NCBI GenBank assembly: GCA_963575745.1
Contig: CAUYUJ010012125.1
Span: 93,771 to 157,770, forward strand
From: Prorocentrum cordatum
Taxonomy: Eukaryota; Sar; Dinophyceae; Prorocentrales; Prorocentraceae
Direction: 5' to 3'
Length of the DNA: 64,000 bases
Under the pieces are notes generated by a model. That model saw nothing but the letters and a program-made list of their open reading frames with translations, was not told the origin of the DNA and searched no databases. This document shows positions 29,886 to 41,434 of this stretch, piece after piece. A program made the position numbers and the translations under genes. The first letter of the stretch is position 1. Each line of letters begins with the position of its first letter.

Positions 29886-30978
29886 GCACCATTATTGCCC
29901 TGAGTGCGGTGACTTTAAAAGGGAGAGGCAGCGAGTAATCTTTACCGTATTTTTCAAGGTTTTCTGCCAATGCGCTCCACTCTTCAAGTCGGGTAACGGT
30001 GTCAGTAATCTTCTTGGGCGGCTCAGGGTTCATGGCATGTGTCATCTTTGATGATAGGGTCGCTCCGGTTACCGCCGAGTACCATTTGTAGACCTTTTGC
30101 CAAGCCATGATTCCATCTCCATCCATAAGTCCCTTTAATTTTCCTCTGGCTTCTGCACCTTCGAGCTTCTCGTTTAGAATGTACCACAAGTCTTCCTCCA
30201 TCTGAGTTTTGTCTCCCTCGGTAAACTCGTATTCGCCTTTGTTGTCATCCTCTGCCTGTTTAGCTGGATTCGCCTTCAAATATTCGCTTGCTGTTAATCG
30301 GCCGTTCATTATGCGTATGATGTCATCATCGTCCTCCTCTGGTACGACTCCGTCAAGCGTCTCCAACTTCTTGTTTAGCATCTTCAGCGCCGGTCGGTAA
30401 CTCGGTTTCACTTGGGCCAGTGCGTTCAAGAACTTGTCGTTCCAGTCTCTGAACTTTGCTCTTTCTCCACTGAAGTTCTTTAGCGCCTGTAATGCCTTAT
30501 ATTCGCTTACCGGTTTACCGCTCCCGTGCTTGCTTCCACTTCCTCCTTTAATTGCTTCCGAAAGCTGACCGGATCTCTCAATCAACTTTTCTTGTACCTC
30601 ACTGTTGGTCTCCAACTCGGTGACTCTTTCCACCAGTCTGCGAGCATCCCTTTCGAGTGCAGCATTTCTTCTTGTGATTGCTAACAACATGCTGTTGGTC
30701 TTATGGGCATTCTGTAACATTTGGAATGCTTCGGCGTTTGATATTTCCCTTCGATCCTGTGTCACTCGCTCGTTGATGAACGTTGCAAGTTCGAAATGGT
30801 TCGCGAGTAGCGCTGTCTGAACGTAACTGAAGTCTCCGTTCAAGTATGCTTGCTCGCACAGGTCGTTGAAGCGGTTAGGGTCCATGTTGACCCATGCATC
30901 TCTGTCTGCCGGCACATTGGGGTTAACCGGCGGGTCGCCCTGCCCAGGCCTGGTTGCAGCTGCCGCCGCCGCCGCCAT
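29782..30978 (-). CDS. gag: Copia gag (capsid) ORF
   Basis: 398 residues. The ATG at 30978 lies only 22 bp from the LTR and is the first in the transcript. The N-terminus is Ala-rich (GCC repeats). The middle is helical and charged (residues about 20-180), with a Gly/Ser linker before YKALQALKNFSGERAKFRDW. The C-terminal half (MEEDLWYILNEKLEGAEARG, then GDGIMAWQKVYKWY) resembles gag polyproteins of copia elements, which assemble the particle and select RNA. There is no zinc knuckle in this frame; those are in the next ORF. It ends at TAG (29784-29782), after which the same frame stays open for about 36 codons with a Lys-rich sequence, including a run of nine As. Confidence 0.85.
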   Translation of the reverse strand: MAAAAAAATRPGQGDPPVNPNVPADRDAWVNMDPNRFNDLCEQAYLNGDFSYVQTALLANHFELATFINERVTQDRREISNAEAFQMLQNAHKTNSMLLAITRRNAALERDARRLVERVTELETNSEVQEKLIERSGQLSEAIKGGSGSKHGSGKPVSEYKALQALKNFSGERAKFRDWNDKFLNALAQVKPSYRPALKMLNKKLETLDGVVPEEDDDDIIRIMNGRLTASEYLKANPAKQAEDDNKGEYEFTEGDKTQMEEDLWYILNEKLEGAEARGKLKGLMDGDGIMAWQKVYKWYSAVTGATLSSKMTHAMNPEPPKKITDTVTRLEEWSALAENLEKYGKDYSLPLPFKVTALRAIMVHANDWFDEWQQACWRTPDALNIDSFQKLYSKCED

Positions 30979-30983
30979 GGCAA

Positions 30984-30999
30984 CCGCGCTCCGCTACCA
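30984..30999 (-). other. Primer-binding site
   Basis: Directly after the 5' LTR the minus strand reads TGGTAGCGGAGCGCGG. TGGTAGC is complementary to the 3' end of initiator-methionine tRNAs (GCTACCA), the usual primer of Ty1/copia elements. There is no spacer between LTR and site. Confidence 0.75.
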
Positions 31000-31174
31000 T
31001 GCAAAACCCCGAGGAGGGTTCTGCACGGGAGCCTGGCAACAGTGATAATGATCGGTCACCTTTATACTCCCGAACGGCAAAGCAGGTCTCAGTAGCTTCG
31101 GCCGTTAAACACTTGAGCCAAAGGCAACAGGGTTACTATTCCTCCCCAATCACCTGAACTCTTTCATGTTAACA
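31000..31174 (-). repeat. 5' LTR of the copia element
   Basis: 175 bp. On the minus strand it starts TGTTAACA and ends TTTTGCA. It holds TATAAA at 31066-31061 and a sequence resembling the 3' half of the spliced leader at 31131-31112. It differs from the 3' LTR at three bases, one of which changes TATAAA to TATATA. Confidence 0.95.
31061..31066 (-). promoter_or_regulatory. TATA-like motif in the 5' LTR
   Basis: TATAAA on the element strand, 61 bp before the LTR end and 83 bp before the gag ATG. Dinoflagellate host promoters generally lack TATA boxes, so its use is uncertain. The 3' LTR copy is TATATA. Confidence 0.35.
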
Positions 31175-31247
31175 CCTCCTCCTCCTCCTCCTCCTCCTCC
31201 TCCTCCTCCTCCTCCTCCTCCTCCTCCTCCTCCTCCCCCTCCTCCTC
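31175..31247. repeat. CCT array at the 5' LTR junction
   Basis: About 73 bp of CCT/CTC repeats continuing the target array from 20360-20420. Confidence 0.95.
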
Positions 31248-31249
31248 TT

Positions 31250-31535
31250 CGGGCGCGCTGGGGAGCCTATTGGGGCCCTTTTGGGCTCTCTTAGGGCCCT
31301 CGGGGCCCTCTTGGCCGTATTGGGGCCGTCTGGGGGCCATCTTGGACCGTTTTGGGCCCCTTTGGGGCGCTCTTGGGATGATCTTTGGGGCCTCTTAGGC
31401 CGTCTTGGGCCCGTCTGGGGGCCCTCTTGGACCGTTTTGGGCCCGTTTGGGGCACCTTCGGGGCCGTCTTGGGACGACCTTTGGGGCCTTTGGGCCGTCT
31501 TGGGCCCGTCTGGGGAAGAAGCGGGCCATGGGAGC
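31250..31535 (-). repeat. GC-rich minisatellite in inverted orientation
   Basis: Units such as GGGCCGTCTTGGGCC are the reverse complement of the GGCCCAAGACGGCC units that dominate 32040-35760, so the minisatellite switches strand here. Confidence 0.8.
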
Positions 31536-31671
31536 CGCCCGGGAGCCGCTTCACTCGAAAAAATACGAGGGAAACGGGCTATTAGACCATACGTGCGGGC
31601 CTCGCACCCCCCCTGGACCCCCCCTAAGAAAGGCTTCGCCCCCTACTCAACGTCACTCGCTCGTACCTCGC

Positions 31672-31870
31672 TCTTTCCGTCATCCGGGTCTGGCGATGCC
31701 ACCCCCCTCGAACTCCCCCAAATCCAATTTCTTCCGACTAACGGACCGCACGCTAACGCGCGCTTTCCGTCATCCGGGGCTCGCGATGCCATCCCCCTCG
31801 AACTCCCCCAGGTCCAATTTCTTCCGACTAACGGACCGCACGCTAACGCGCGCTTTCCGTCATCCGCCGC
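31672..31870. repeat. Tandem repeat with a period of about 90 bp
   Basis: The unit beginning CTTTCCGTCATCCGG and ending AACGGACCGCACGCTAACGCG occurs twice and starts a third time before switching into the hairpin cassette at about 31865. Confidence 0.85.
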
Positions 31871-33276
31871 CCCCTGTTGATTCATCACAGGGGTGCCTGG
31901 CGTGCTGAATCCTCTCGGTTTTGGTTTTGGTTCTTTTTCCAAAGAACTCCCCCTGGGGCTTCGGCCCGTCCCGCCGGCCACCTGGAAGGCGCTCAAGTCC
32001 CCAATTTGTCCTCTAAGACGGCTCAAGATGGTCCAACATGGCCTGCCAGTCCGACAAAAATGATCCAAGATGGCCTCCAAGTCCGCCCAAGATGATCCAA
32101 GACGGCCTCCAAGACGGCCCAAGAGAGTCCAAGACGGCGCAAGACGGCCCAAGAGGCCCCCAGAGGCCTCCCAGACGGCCCAAGAGGCCTCCAAGAGGTC
32201 CTCCAGGAGGGCCCGAAGAGGCCAAAATCATTGATTTTCCTAAGGTTGTTGAAGGATTTTGGAATTCGCTTCTTCTCGGCATTCCGACGGCTCAAGACGG
32301 CCCAAGAGGCCCCCAATATCGCCCAAGAGGCCCCCAAGAGGGCCCCATGACGGCCCAAGTGGCCTCCAAGACGGCCCCAAGAGGGCCCCAAGACTGCCCA
32401 AGAGGCCTCCAACACGCCCAAGAGGGCCTCCAAGACGCCCGAGATGGCCTCCAAGACGGCCTCGAAGCGCCCCAAGAGGGTCCCCCGTTGGCCCAGAAAG
32501 GCCCCCAAGACGGCTCCCGACGGCGTCAGACGTGCCAGGAACCCACCCAGATGGCCGAAGTTGGCTCGAAGCTGGCCCGAAAGGGCCCAAGAGGCCCCAA
32601 GAGGGCCTCCAGGAATGCCAGAAGAGGCCAAAAACATGGATTTTCCTGTGGTGTTTGACGGATTATTATATTTCCTTCTTTTCGGCCTTCCGACGGCCCG
32701 AGACGGCCCAAGAGCCCCCAAAGATCGCCGAAAGATCGCCCAAGAGGCCTCCAAGATGGCCCCAGAACGGCCCAAGAGGGCCCCAAGACGGCCCCAAGAG
32801 GCCCCCAAGATGGCACAGGAAGCCTTTAAGACGCCCAAGATGGCCTCCAAGACGGCCCTGGAGCATTCCAAGAGGTCCACACGTCGGCTCAGAGGGGCCC
32901 CCCAAACGGCTTCCGACGGCGTCAGACGGACCAGGAGCCCACCAAGACGGCCGAACATGGCCCTAAGATGGCCCAAGACGGCCCAAGAGGCCTCCAAGAG
33001 GGCCCCCAGGAAGGCCCGAAAAGGCCAAAATCATAGATTTCCCATGGGTTTTTGAAGGATTGTGGCATTTGCGTTGTTTCTGTCTTCCGACGGCCCGAGA
33101 CGGCCCAAGTGCCCCCAAAGATCGCCCAAGAGGCCCAAGACACGGCCCCAAGAGGCCCCCAGGACGGCCCAAGATGGCCTCCAAGACGGCCCAAGAGCCC
33201 TCCAAGACGTCCTGCAAGAAGGCCCGAAAGGCTTAAAATGGCCTCCAGACGGCCAAGATGACCTTCAAGATGCCCA

Positions 33277-33556
33277 CGTGTTCCCCGAAGGCTTTCCAGA
33301 CCGATTCGGGGAACACATGGTCCGATAGCTTGGCAGGTCGGGCCTCAACGTTCGGCCACATAGGCGCTTCCACAAAGGCAGGGGGCGGCGGTGATTCGCC
33401 GTAGGCGTCTTCGATCCGCCGCCCCCTGTTGATTCATCACAGGGGTGCCTGGCGTGCTGAACCCTCCCGGTTTGGTTTTGTTTCTTGTTCCAAAAGAACT
33501 CCCCCTGGGGCTTCGGCCCGTCCCGCCGGCCACCCGGAAGGCGCTCAATTCCCCAA
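33277..33556. repeat. Conserved hairpin-bearing cassette, copy 2
   Basis: About 280 bp beginning with a perfect 12-bp stem (GTGTTCCCCGAA at 33278-33289 with its complement at 33305-33316). It contains a CCCCTGT...ACAGGGG stem near 33423-33445 and ends with a CCCCTGGGG element. It is nearly identical to 34336-34615. Partial copies are at 31862-32000 (right part) and 35858-35995 (left part). Confidence 0.8.
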
Positions 33557-34335
33557 TCTCGTCGGCATGTTCGCTCAAGATGGCCGAAGATGGCCTCCAA
33601 GATGCCTCCAAGACGGCCAAGATGGCCTCCAAGGAAGCTAAGATGGCCCCAAGATGCCTCCAAGACGGCCCAAGATGTACCCAAGACGGCCCAAGAAGGC
33701 CCAAGAGGCCTCCCAGAGGCCTCCCAGACAGCCCAAGAGGCCTCCAAGAGGTCCTCCAGGAGGGCCCGAAGAGGCCAAAATCATTGATTTTCCTAAGGTT
33801 GTTGAAGGATTTTGGAATTCGCTTCTTCTCGGCATTCCGACGGCTCAAGACGGCCCAAGAGGCCCCCAATATCGCCCAAGAGGCCCCCAAGAGGGCCCCA
33901 TGACGGCCCAAGTGGCCTCCAAGACGGCCCCAAGAGGGCCCCAAGACGGCCCAAGAGGCCTCCAACACGCCCAAGATGGCCTCCAAGACGCCCAAGATGG
34001 CCTCCAAGACGGCCCCGAAGCGCCCCAAGAGGGTCCCCCGTTGGCCCAGAAAGGCCCCCAAGACGGCTCCCGACGGCGTCAGACGTGCCAGGAACCCACC
34101 AAGATGGCCGAAGTTGGCTCGAAGCTGGCCCAAGACGGCCCAAGAGGCCCTCAAGAGGGCTCCAGGAAGGCCAGAAAAGGCCAAAAAACCTTGATGTTCC
34201 TAAGGTTTTCGACGGGTTTTGACCTTTCCGTCTTTTCGGCCTTCCGACGGTCCGAGACGGCCCAAGAGCCCCCAAAGATCGCCGAAAGATCGCCCAAGAG
34301 GCCTCCAAGACGGCCAAGATGACCTTCAAGATGCC

Positions 34336-34615
34336 CACGTGTTCCCCGAAGGCTTTCCAAACCGATTCGGGGAACACATGGTCCGATAGCTTGGCAGGTC
34401 TGGCCTCAACGTTCGGCCACATAGGCGCTTCCAAAAAGGCAGGGGGCGGCGGTGATTCGCCATAGGCGTCTTTGATCCGCCGCCCCCTGTTGGCTTGCCA
34501 CAGGGGTGCCTGGCGTGCTAGACCCTTTCGGTTTTGGTTTTGTTTCTTGTTCCGAAAGAACTCCCCCTGGGGCTTCGGCCCGTCCCGCAGGCCACCCGAA
34601 AGGGATCTCGATCCC
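34336..34615. repeat. Conserved hairpin-bearing cassette, copy 3
   Basis: Same stem arms at 34339-34350 and 34366-34377, perfect over 12 bp. The loop differs by one base from copy 2. Confidence 0.8.
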
Positions 34616-35763
34616 CGAAAAATACCCCAAGACGGCTCAAGATGGCCTCCAAGATGGCCACGTTGGCCCAAGATGGCCTCCAAGATGGTCCAAGATGGCC
34701 TCCAAGTCCGCCCTAGATGGTCCAAGACGGCCTCCAAGACGGCCCAAGATACCTCCAAGTTCGCCCAAAAAGCCTCCAAGACGGCCCAACACGACCCAAG
34801 AGGTCTCCAAGAGGTCCTCCAGGAGGGCCCGAAGAGGCCAAAATCATTGGTTTCCTAAGGTTTTGGGAGGATTGTGGCATTTGCTTCTTCTCTGCATTCC
34901 GACGGCTCAAGACGGCCCAAGAGGCCCCCAATATCGCACACTAGGCCTCCAAGATGCCCCCGTACGGCCCAAGATGGCCCCCAAGACGGTCCCAAGAGGG
35001 CACAAAGACGACCTAAGAGGCCTCCAAGACGCCCAAGATGGCCTCTAAGACGGCCCTGGAGCACCCCAAGAGGGCCCCAAGTCGGCCCAGAGAGGCCCTC
35101 CAAACGGCTTCCGACGGCGTCAGACGGACCAGGAGCCCACCAAGATGGCCGAAGTTGGCTCGAAGCTGGCCCAAGACGGCCCAAGAGGCCTCCAAGAGGG
35201 CCTCCAGGAAGGCCAGGGAAGGCCAAAAACATTGGTTTCCCTGCGGTTGTTGAAGGATGTTGACATTTGCTTCGTTTCGGCCTTCCAACGGCCTGAGACG
35301 GCCCAAGAGCCCCCACAAAGATCGCCCAAAGATCGCCCAAGAGGCCTCCAAGATAGCCCCAGAACGGCCCAAGAGGCCCCCAAGACGGCCCCGAGAGGCC
35401 CCCAAGACGGCCCAGAAGACCTTTCAGACGCCCAAGATGGCCCCCAAGACGGCCCTGGAGCATTCCAAGAGGGCCCCAAGTCGGCCCAAAGAGGCCCTCC
35501 AAACGGCTTCCGACGGCGTCAGACGGGCCAGGAGCCCACCAAGACGGCCGAACATGGCCCTAAGATGGCCCGAGACGGCCCAAAAGGCCTCCAAGAGGGC
35601 CTCCAGGAAGGCTCGAAAAGGCCAAAATCATTGATTACCCACGCGTTTTTGAAGGATTGTGGCATTTGCTTTTTTGTTCGGCCCTCCGACAGCACAAGAC
35701 GGCCCAAGTGCCCCCAAAGATCGCCCAAGAGGCCCAAGACGGCCCCAAGAGGCCCCCAAGATG

Positions 35764-35832
35764 TTCCCTCCTCCTCCTCCTCCTCCTCCTCCTCCTCCTC
35801 CTCCTCCTCCACCTCCTCCTCCGCCTCCTCTT
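35764..35832. repeat. CTC array
   Basis: About 70 bp of CTC repeats that end the minisatellite block; the left part of the hairpin cassette follows at 35858. Confidence 0.9.
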
Positions 35833-35999
35833 GATCTTCCCTGCCATCCTCCCCCCAGTGTTCCCCGAAGGGTTTCCACAACGGTTGGGGGAACACATGG
35901 CCCGATACCTTGGCAGAGTTTTTTCCACAACGCTCGGCCATATGGGCGATTCTAGAAGGCGGGGGGCGGCGGGGATTCGCCGTAGGCGTCTTAGATAGG

Positions 36000-36790
36000 T
36001 GAAAAATAATCGAATTCAAGGATGGGAAGAAGGGATCGGATGTCAGATGTGGCGCGAACACATCTAGCTTGCCCTCCCCCATATCTCCCTCCTCCCGCCC
36101 TCCATCCATCCTCCCTCCACCCATTACTTCCCCCCCTCCTCCCTAGGGAAGGGCTTGTTGGAGCGAGGATTACGCGACTGCATGCCTGTCTGATTGCCGA
36201 TGACCCACACGCGCGGCAAGCTACACTGAGATCTGATTGAAAAAAGGAGCGGGTCACTCTTGCTGGGACATGGGTCGACAATCCAGCATCGAGGTCCCTG
36301 ACACGAGAAGGAGGGGGATGCACACACCGCATGAATAAAAGGGAGGAGGAGCTTGTCAATTATGCCGAAGACCCCGCCTAGTTGATACCGGACTCCACCT
36401 ACTACCCTCGTCAAAGTGAGCCTCATAGCGCGATACGCAAGTTACGCGTTTGTTGGATGTTCCGAGTATGGCCGACATTGCTGTCAGTCATCGTGGAACT
36501 TACGAATCGCACCAGCCCAGACCACGCTTCGGTTTGCGCGAATAGCATTAGCAACTGCCCGTATGCTGAAACCGTACATAGCCCAGCGTGGGCATGTGTG
36601 CCCTACGTGAGCTTCATTGGTATGCGAGGGGAGGGGAAACGATGACGAGAAAAGGGAAAGCAAGCTTCATGGTCAAGTTGGACGTTCCCAGTGCTCAGTA
36701 AGACGCAGGGTTGCGTTCAACCACTTGCCTGCGACAACCACACGAGGGGATTCCAGGGAGCGCGCTTGGTAGAAATATGGTATCAAAAAC
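36000..36790. other. Unique sequence with no gene recognised
   Basis: Moderate-GC sequence between the minisatellite and the satellite array. The longest open frames (36382-36645 plus, 36359-35991 minus) have no recognisable motif. Confidence 0.4.
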
Positions 36791-39700
36791 GTTAGCCAAC
36801 GTACACCCTGCAAAGTGTGTGTAGCACTACGTTGTGCAACGATCTGAAGCAGTGCAAGGTATGCGGTGCAATATGTGGTGCAACCAACCTAGGAAGTGCA
36901 ATCGATGCTGCGCCGTCCATGTTGTTGAATATGTGTCGTGCGATATGTGGGAAGATCTACGAAGCACATACGCGGTGCAATATATGCCGCGCAATACCTG
37001 CAGTGCATTATATGTGGGCAGTTTATGTGGTGCGGTCTATGTTGCGCAATATGTTTGGTACACTGTATGTGGTGCCGTATATGCTGCGTAATGGGTTCAA
37101 ACAAACGAGTTGGCACATCCCCTGCTCTTACAAACATCCCACCCACCCACCCACAACGTGGTTTGCAAAACCCATGGTGGCGATTGCGATGCATCCTTGG
37201 CTTTGGCTGATGCATCTCTGTGGCTGCGCCAACCCAAGCACGCGCGCGCAGCGGCCACCTAGTTTGGCACGACCGACGCGGCCGCGATGGCGCTGACCGC
37301 TGGGCGCATCCCAGCGGGCACTTCAGTGCGAGTCGGCGACTTGGGGGGCGCGGTATCATCGCAACGTCGACGACGGTAGACTCGATGATGATAGTAACGA
37401 TGCTGGTGACGATGTTCACAACGACGAAAGCGCAGCCAGTGCGGGCGCCGATGCTGATCACGCCGACGACGATGACGGCAATCCTCGCATCAGTGGTGGA
37501 GGTTCTGGAGAGAGTTCGAGATGCGCGCGCGGCCGACGGGCGAGAGCGGACCGCGTCGAATTATTTGACACGGATCGCGCGCCCCCCCCCCAACACGCGC
37601 GCAAGGGCGCGCGAATGATGTCGGCATGCGGCGCGAGAGGCCCGGTTGGCAGAATTCCATGGACATGTTGCAAAACCTATGGTTCTTTCAAGCATTCACA
37701 AGAATGCGAGCGCACGCTCTGTGAAAGCTGATGTTGCGAAACCATGAGTTGTTGCATGTGTTTTGGACGCTTAATTTTGGAATCGCTGCGAAACCCAAAG
37801 TTGTTGCCTGATTCCGGTATGCGCGCGCGACGCGTGCGCGCGCAATTCGTCTCATTTCTTGCAAAAAACTATTCTCGCGACGGCACGCGCGCAAGGGCGT
37901 TCGAACGATTTCGACATGCGCGCACGCGAAGCCCGTTTGGTAGCATTGTATGAACATGTTGACAAAAAACCTATGGTTTTCTCACGAAGTTGCACGAGCG
38001 CGCGCACAAGTGTTGTTTGAAACTCCGTGTTGCGAAACCCTGCGTTCTTAGATGTTGATTAAACACTCGATTTTGAAATCCGTACGAAACCGCAGGTTTT
38101 AAAATGATTTCGGCATGCGCGCAAGAGGACGCGCGCGTGCGCATTTCGTTTCATGTCTTGCAAAGGCATATTGGGAACTAACGATGTTTGATGAACGGGT
38201 GCGCGCGCATAACATGTTTTGTTGCAGAGGATGGCGGGGGGGGCGATACAGGTTGGGCTGGGATGATATGAATAAAAATTAAAATGCTCGATGGGCGATG
38301 GGACAAATCATATGTAAACCTCAATACGACAACGGCTCCCGATAATCCCCAGGGGGAAGGGGTTAGAGTCTATTCTCTCTTGAGAAAGGAGAGTCAGTAT
38401 GGGGCAACTCACTTGACGAACTGAAAGTTTTCTGTTCCACTGCTCGCGCAAACATCCCACCCACCAACCCGCAACCTGGTTTGCAAAACCCATGCGGGAG
38501 CGATTGCGATGAGTGCTGGGTGTTGACTGGTGCATCTCTGCGGCCGCGCTAGTTCACGGATGCTCGCGCGCGCAGCGGCCAGCTAGTTTGGGGCGACCCA
38601 CGCGAACGCGGTGGCGCTTACCGCCCGGCACATCCCAGCGGGCACTTCAGTGCGAGTCGGCGACTTGAGCGGGCGCGGTATCATGGCAACGTCGACGACG
38701 GTAGACACGATGATGATACTAGCGATGCTGGCGACGAGGCTGACAGCGACGACGAGGCAGCCAGTGACAGCGCCGATGATGATCACGCCGACGACGATGA
38801 CGGCGTCCTCGCGTCGGTGATGGAGGTTTTGAAAGGACTTCGACATGCGCGCGCGGCGGGCACGCGAGAGTGGCCCGCATGGTATCATGTGACACGGATC
38901 GTGCCACCCCGGCACGCGCGCAAGGGCGCTCGAACGATATCGACATGCGCGCGCGAAGCCATTTTGGTAGCATGTACTGGCATGTTGAATTACTCTTGGA
39001 TGTCTCAAGAATTCGGAAGAGCGCGCGCACACACATTTGTTTGAAAAACCGTGTTGCGAAACTATGTATTGTATACGTTTTTGGAACCCTCGGTTTTGAA
39101 ACCTTTTAGAAACCGAAGGTTTTTGAATGATTCCGGCATGCGCGCGCGACGACGCGCGCGTGTGCAATTCGTCCCCGCTTTTGCAAGGGATTATCGCGAC
39201 GGCACGAGCGCAAGGGCGTCCGAACGACTTCGACATGCGCGCACAAAGCCCGTTCGGTAGCATATTATGAGAATGTTGAAAAACCTATGGCTTTCTCAAG
39301 AATTTGCACGAGCGCGCGCACAAGTTTTGTTTGAAACTCCGTGTTGCCAAACCCTGTGTTCTTATATGTGTTTGGGACACTCAATTTTGAAATCCTTACG
39401 AAACCGAAAGTTGTTGAAGGATTTTGGCATGCACGCGCGACGACGCGCTCGTGTGCACTTCGTCCCGCTGCTTGCAAGAGGTTCTTGAAAACTGCTGATT
39501 TTTGATAAACGAATATGCTCGCATATTTCTTGCAGAGGATGGCAGAGGGGGGCGATACCGGCCCCATCGGATGGTGTAAGTTCATGTTTAAGATGGAGGA
39601 TGGGGCAGAATCATATGTAAATTGCAATACGAAAAAAGTCTTTAACCCAGGGGGGGGGTAGAACCTGTTTCCTTTTTAGAAAAGAGAACCCACGTGGCAC

Positions 39701-39839
39701 ACGAATGCGGTGCAACATATGTGGTGTAATTGACTACCCTGCACCGCGCTTGACCACTCCACTGCTCGCGCAAACATCCCACCCACCCACCCGCAACTTA
39801 GTTCGCAAACTCTCTTAAGACCGTGACGGGAAGTACCAA

Positions 39840-40057
39840 ATGGCAGTTGCCAGCGACAGCGACGCCGACGACGACAGCGACAACGACGACGACGACGCCA
39901 CCGACAACGACTACGACGACACCGACGACGTCTCCAACGACTTCGACGACGCCGACAACGACGACGACGACGACGACACCGAAGACGACGCCGACGCCGA
40001 CGCCGACGACGACGACGACGATGCCAACGACGACGACGACGACGACGTCAACGACGC

Positions 40058-40093
<36 letters not shown>

Positions 40094-40620
40094 CGGCGAC
40101 GACGACGACGCAGACAACGACGACGAAGACGACGACGACGCCGACGCCGACGACGACGACGACGAAGACGACGACGACGTCGCCAACGAAGACGACGACG
40201 AGGGAGGAGGGAGGACGACGACGGCGACAACGGCGACAACGACGACAACGACGAGGGAGGAGGGAGGACGGCGACGACGCGAACGACGAAGAAGGAGGAA
40301 GGACGGCGACGCCGACGACGGCAACGACGAGGGAGGAGGGACGACGACGACGACGACAACGACGACGACGACGACGGCGACGAAATAGGAGGGACGACGA
40401 CGAGACGCCGACGACGGACGACGACGACGACGAGGGAGGAGGAGGAAGGACGACCACGGCGACAACGACGACGGAAACGACCACGACGCCAAAGAGGACG
40501 ACGACGACGAACACGAGGAAAGACAGAGGACGACGTAGGCGACGACGACGACGACAACGACGCGGGAGGAGGGGAGGACGGCGACGACGACGACGACGAC
40601 GACGCAAGAGCGCGCGCGCA
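39840..40620. repeat. Expanded GAC array within satellite unit 3
   Basis: About 780 bp of GAC/CGA triplets with GAGGGAGGAGG interruptions. It occupies the place of a short GACGATGATGAC region in units 1 and 2. Poly-Asp, Thr, Arg and Val ORFs here are artefacts. Confidence 0.9.
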
Positions 40621-41203
40621 CGCTTTTGTTGAAAATCCGTGTTGCGAAACCTTGGGTTTTTGTATGTTTTTTTGGCAGCGCGATTTCGAAATCCTTCCGG
40701 AACCGATGGGTTTTGAAGGATTTCGGCGTACGCGCACGACCACGCGCGCGTCTGCATTTCGTCTCATTTGTTGCAGAGGATTCTCGCGACGGCACACGCG
40801 CAAGGGCGTTCGACAGATTTCGACATGCGCGCGCGCGAAGCCCGTTTGGTAGCATTTTGTGAAAATCTTGAAAAACCTATGGTTTTCGTAAGATTTCGCA
40901 AGAGCTCGCGCGGAAGCTTGTTTAGCAAATCAGTGTTGCGAAACCATGTGTTTTTGTATGTTTTCTGGAAACTCGATTGCGAAATCCTTCTGGCACCGAA
41001 GGTTTTTGAAGGATTTCGGCATGCGCGCGCGACGACGCGCGCGTGCGCACTTCGTCCCGTTTTTTGCAAGGGATTCGCGAAAAAGTGCGATGTTAAAACA
41101 AAAAATGTCACCGCATAGTGTTTTTCACCAGGGACCCTCAGGGGGGGGAAACCGACCTGCCTGGGATGGTGCGATTTCATATTTAGGATGGACGAGTGTG
41201 CAG

Positions 41204-41207
<4 letters not shown>

Positions 41208-41244
<37 letters not shown>
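41208..41244. repeat. AT dinucleotide run
   Basis: About 36 bp of TATATA inside the G-run segment of the satellite unit. The other units have a short ATATGTAAATTGC here. Confidence 0.95.
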
Positions 41245-41247
<3 letters not shown>

Positions 41248-41434
41248 TATCCCAGGGGGAAGCGTTAAGTCCGGGGGGGGGGAGCTATTCTCTTTTTACA
41301 AAAGAGAATTCACTTTGTCTTGAAGCTGTCCTCTCCACTGCTCGCGCAAACAGCCCACCCTCCCACCCGCAACTTGGTCGCAGGCCCTCTTAAGGCCGTG
41401 ACGGTAGGTACCAAATTGCACCTGGCAAAGACAC

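Larger units (their letters stand above)
20421..31174 (-). mobile_element. Copia-type LTR retrotransposon, structurally complete, with an extra third ORF
   Basis: The element is 10,754 bp and is bounded by 175-bp LTRs that differ at 3 positions (1.7 percent). The LTRs start TG and end CA on the element strand. CCTCC lies on both outer sides (20416-20420 and 31175-31179), a 5-bp target duplication, though it falls in a CCT repeat. The primer-binding site directly follows the 5' LTR and the polypurine tract directly precedes the 3' LTR. Coding order on the minus strand is gag, zinc knuckles and protease, integrase, MTase-like segment, zinc ribbon, RT, RNase H, stop, ORF3. Integrase before RT is the Ty1/copia order. 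Catalytic residues of all four enzymes are present, and low LTR divergence suggests a fairly recent insertion. Confidence 0.93.
32000..35765. repeat. Hierarchical minisatellite: short CAAGACGGCC units in higher-order units of about 400 bp
   Basis: The basic units are 12-21 bp (GGCCCAAGACGGCC, GGCCTCCAAGATGG and variants). Each higher-order unit of about 400 bp contains one unrelated insert beginning GAGGCCAAAATCATTGATTT and ending near CATTCCGACGGC. Inserts start near 32218, 32624, 33021, 33771, 34178, 34837, 35222 and 35620. Blocks are separated by the hairpin cassette at 33277 and 34336. Long Pro/Arg/Lys and Gly/Leu ORFs here are repeat artefacts. Confidence 0.9.

Noticed and set aside
31281-35834. 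Overlapping Pro/Arg/Lys and Gly/Leu/Ser ORFs on both strands
   Set aside because: They come from a stop-poor GC-rich minisatellite; frames are not kept across higher-order units.
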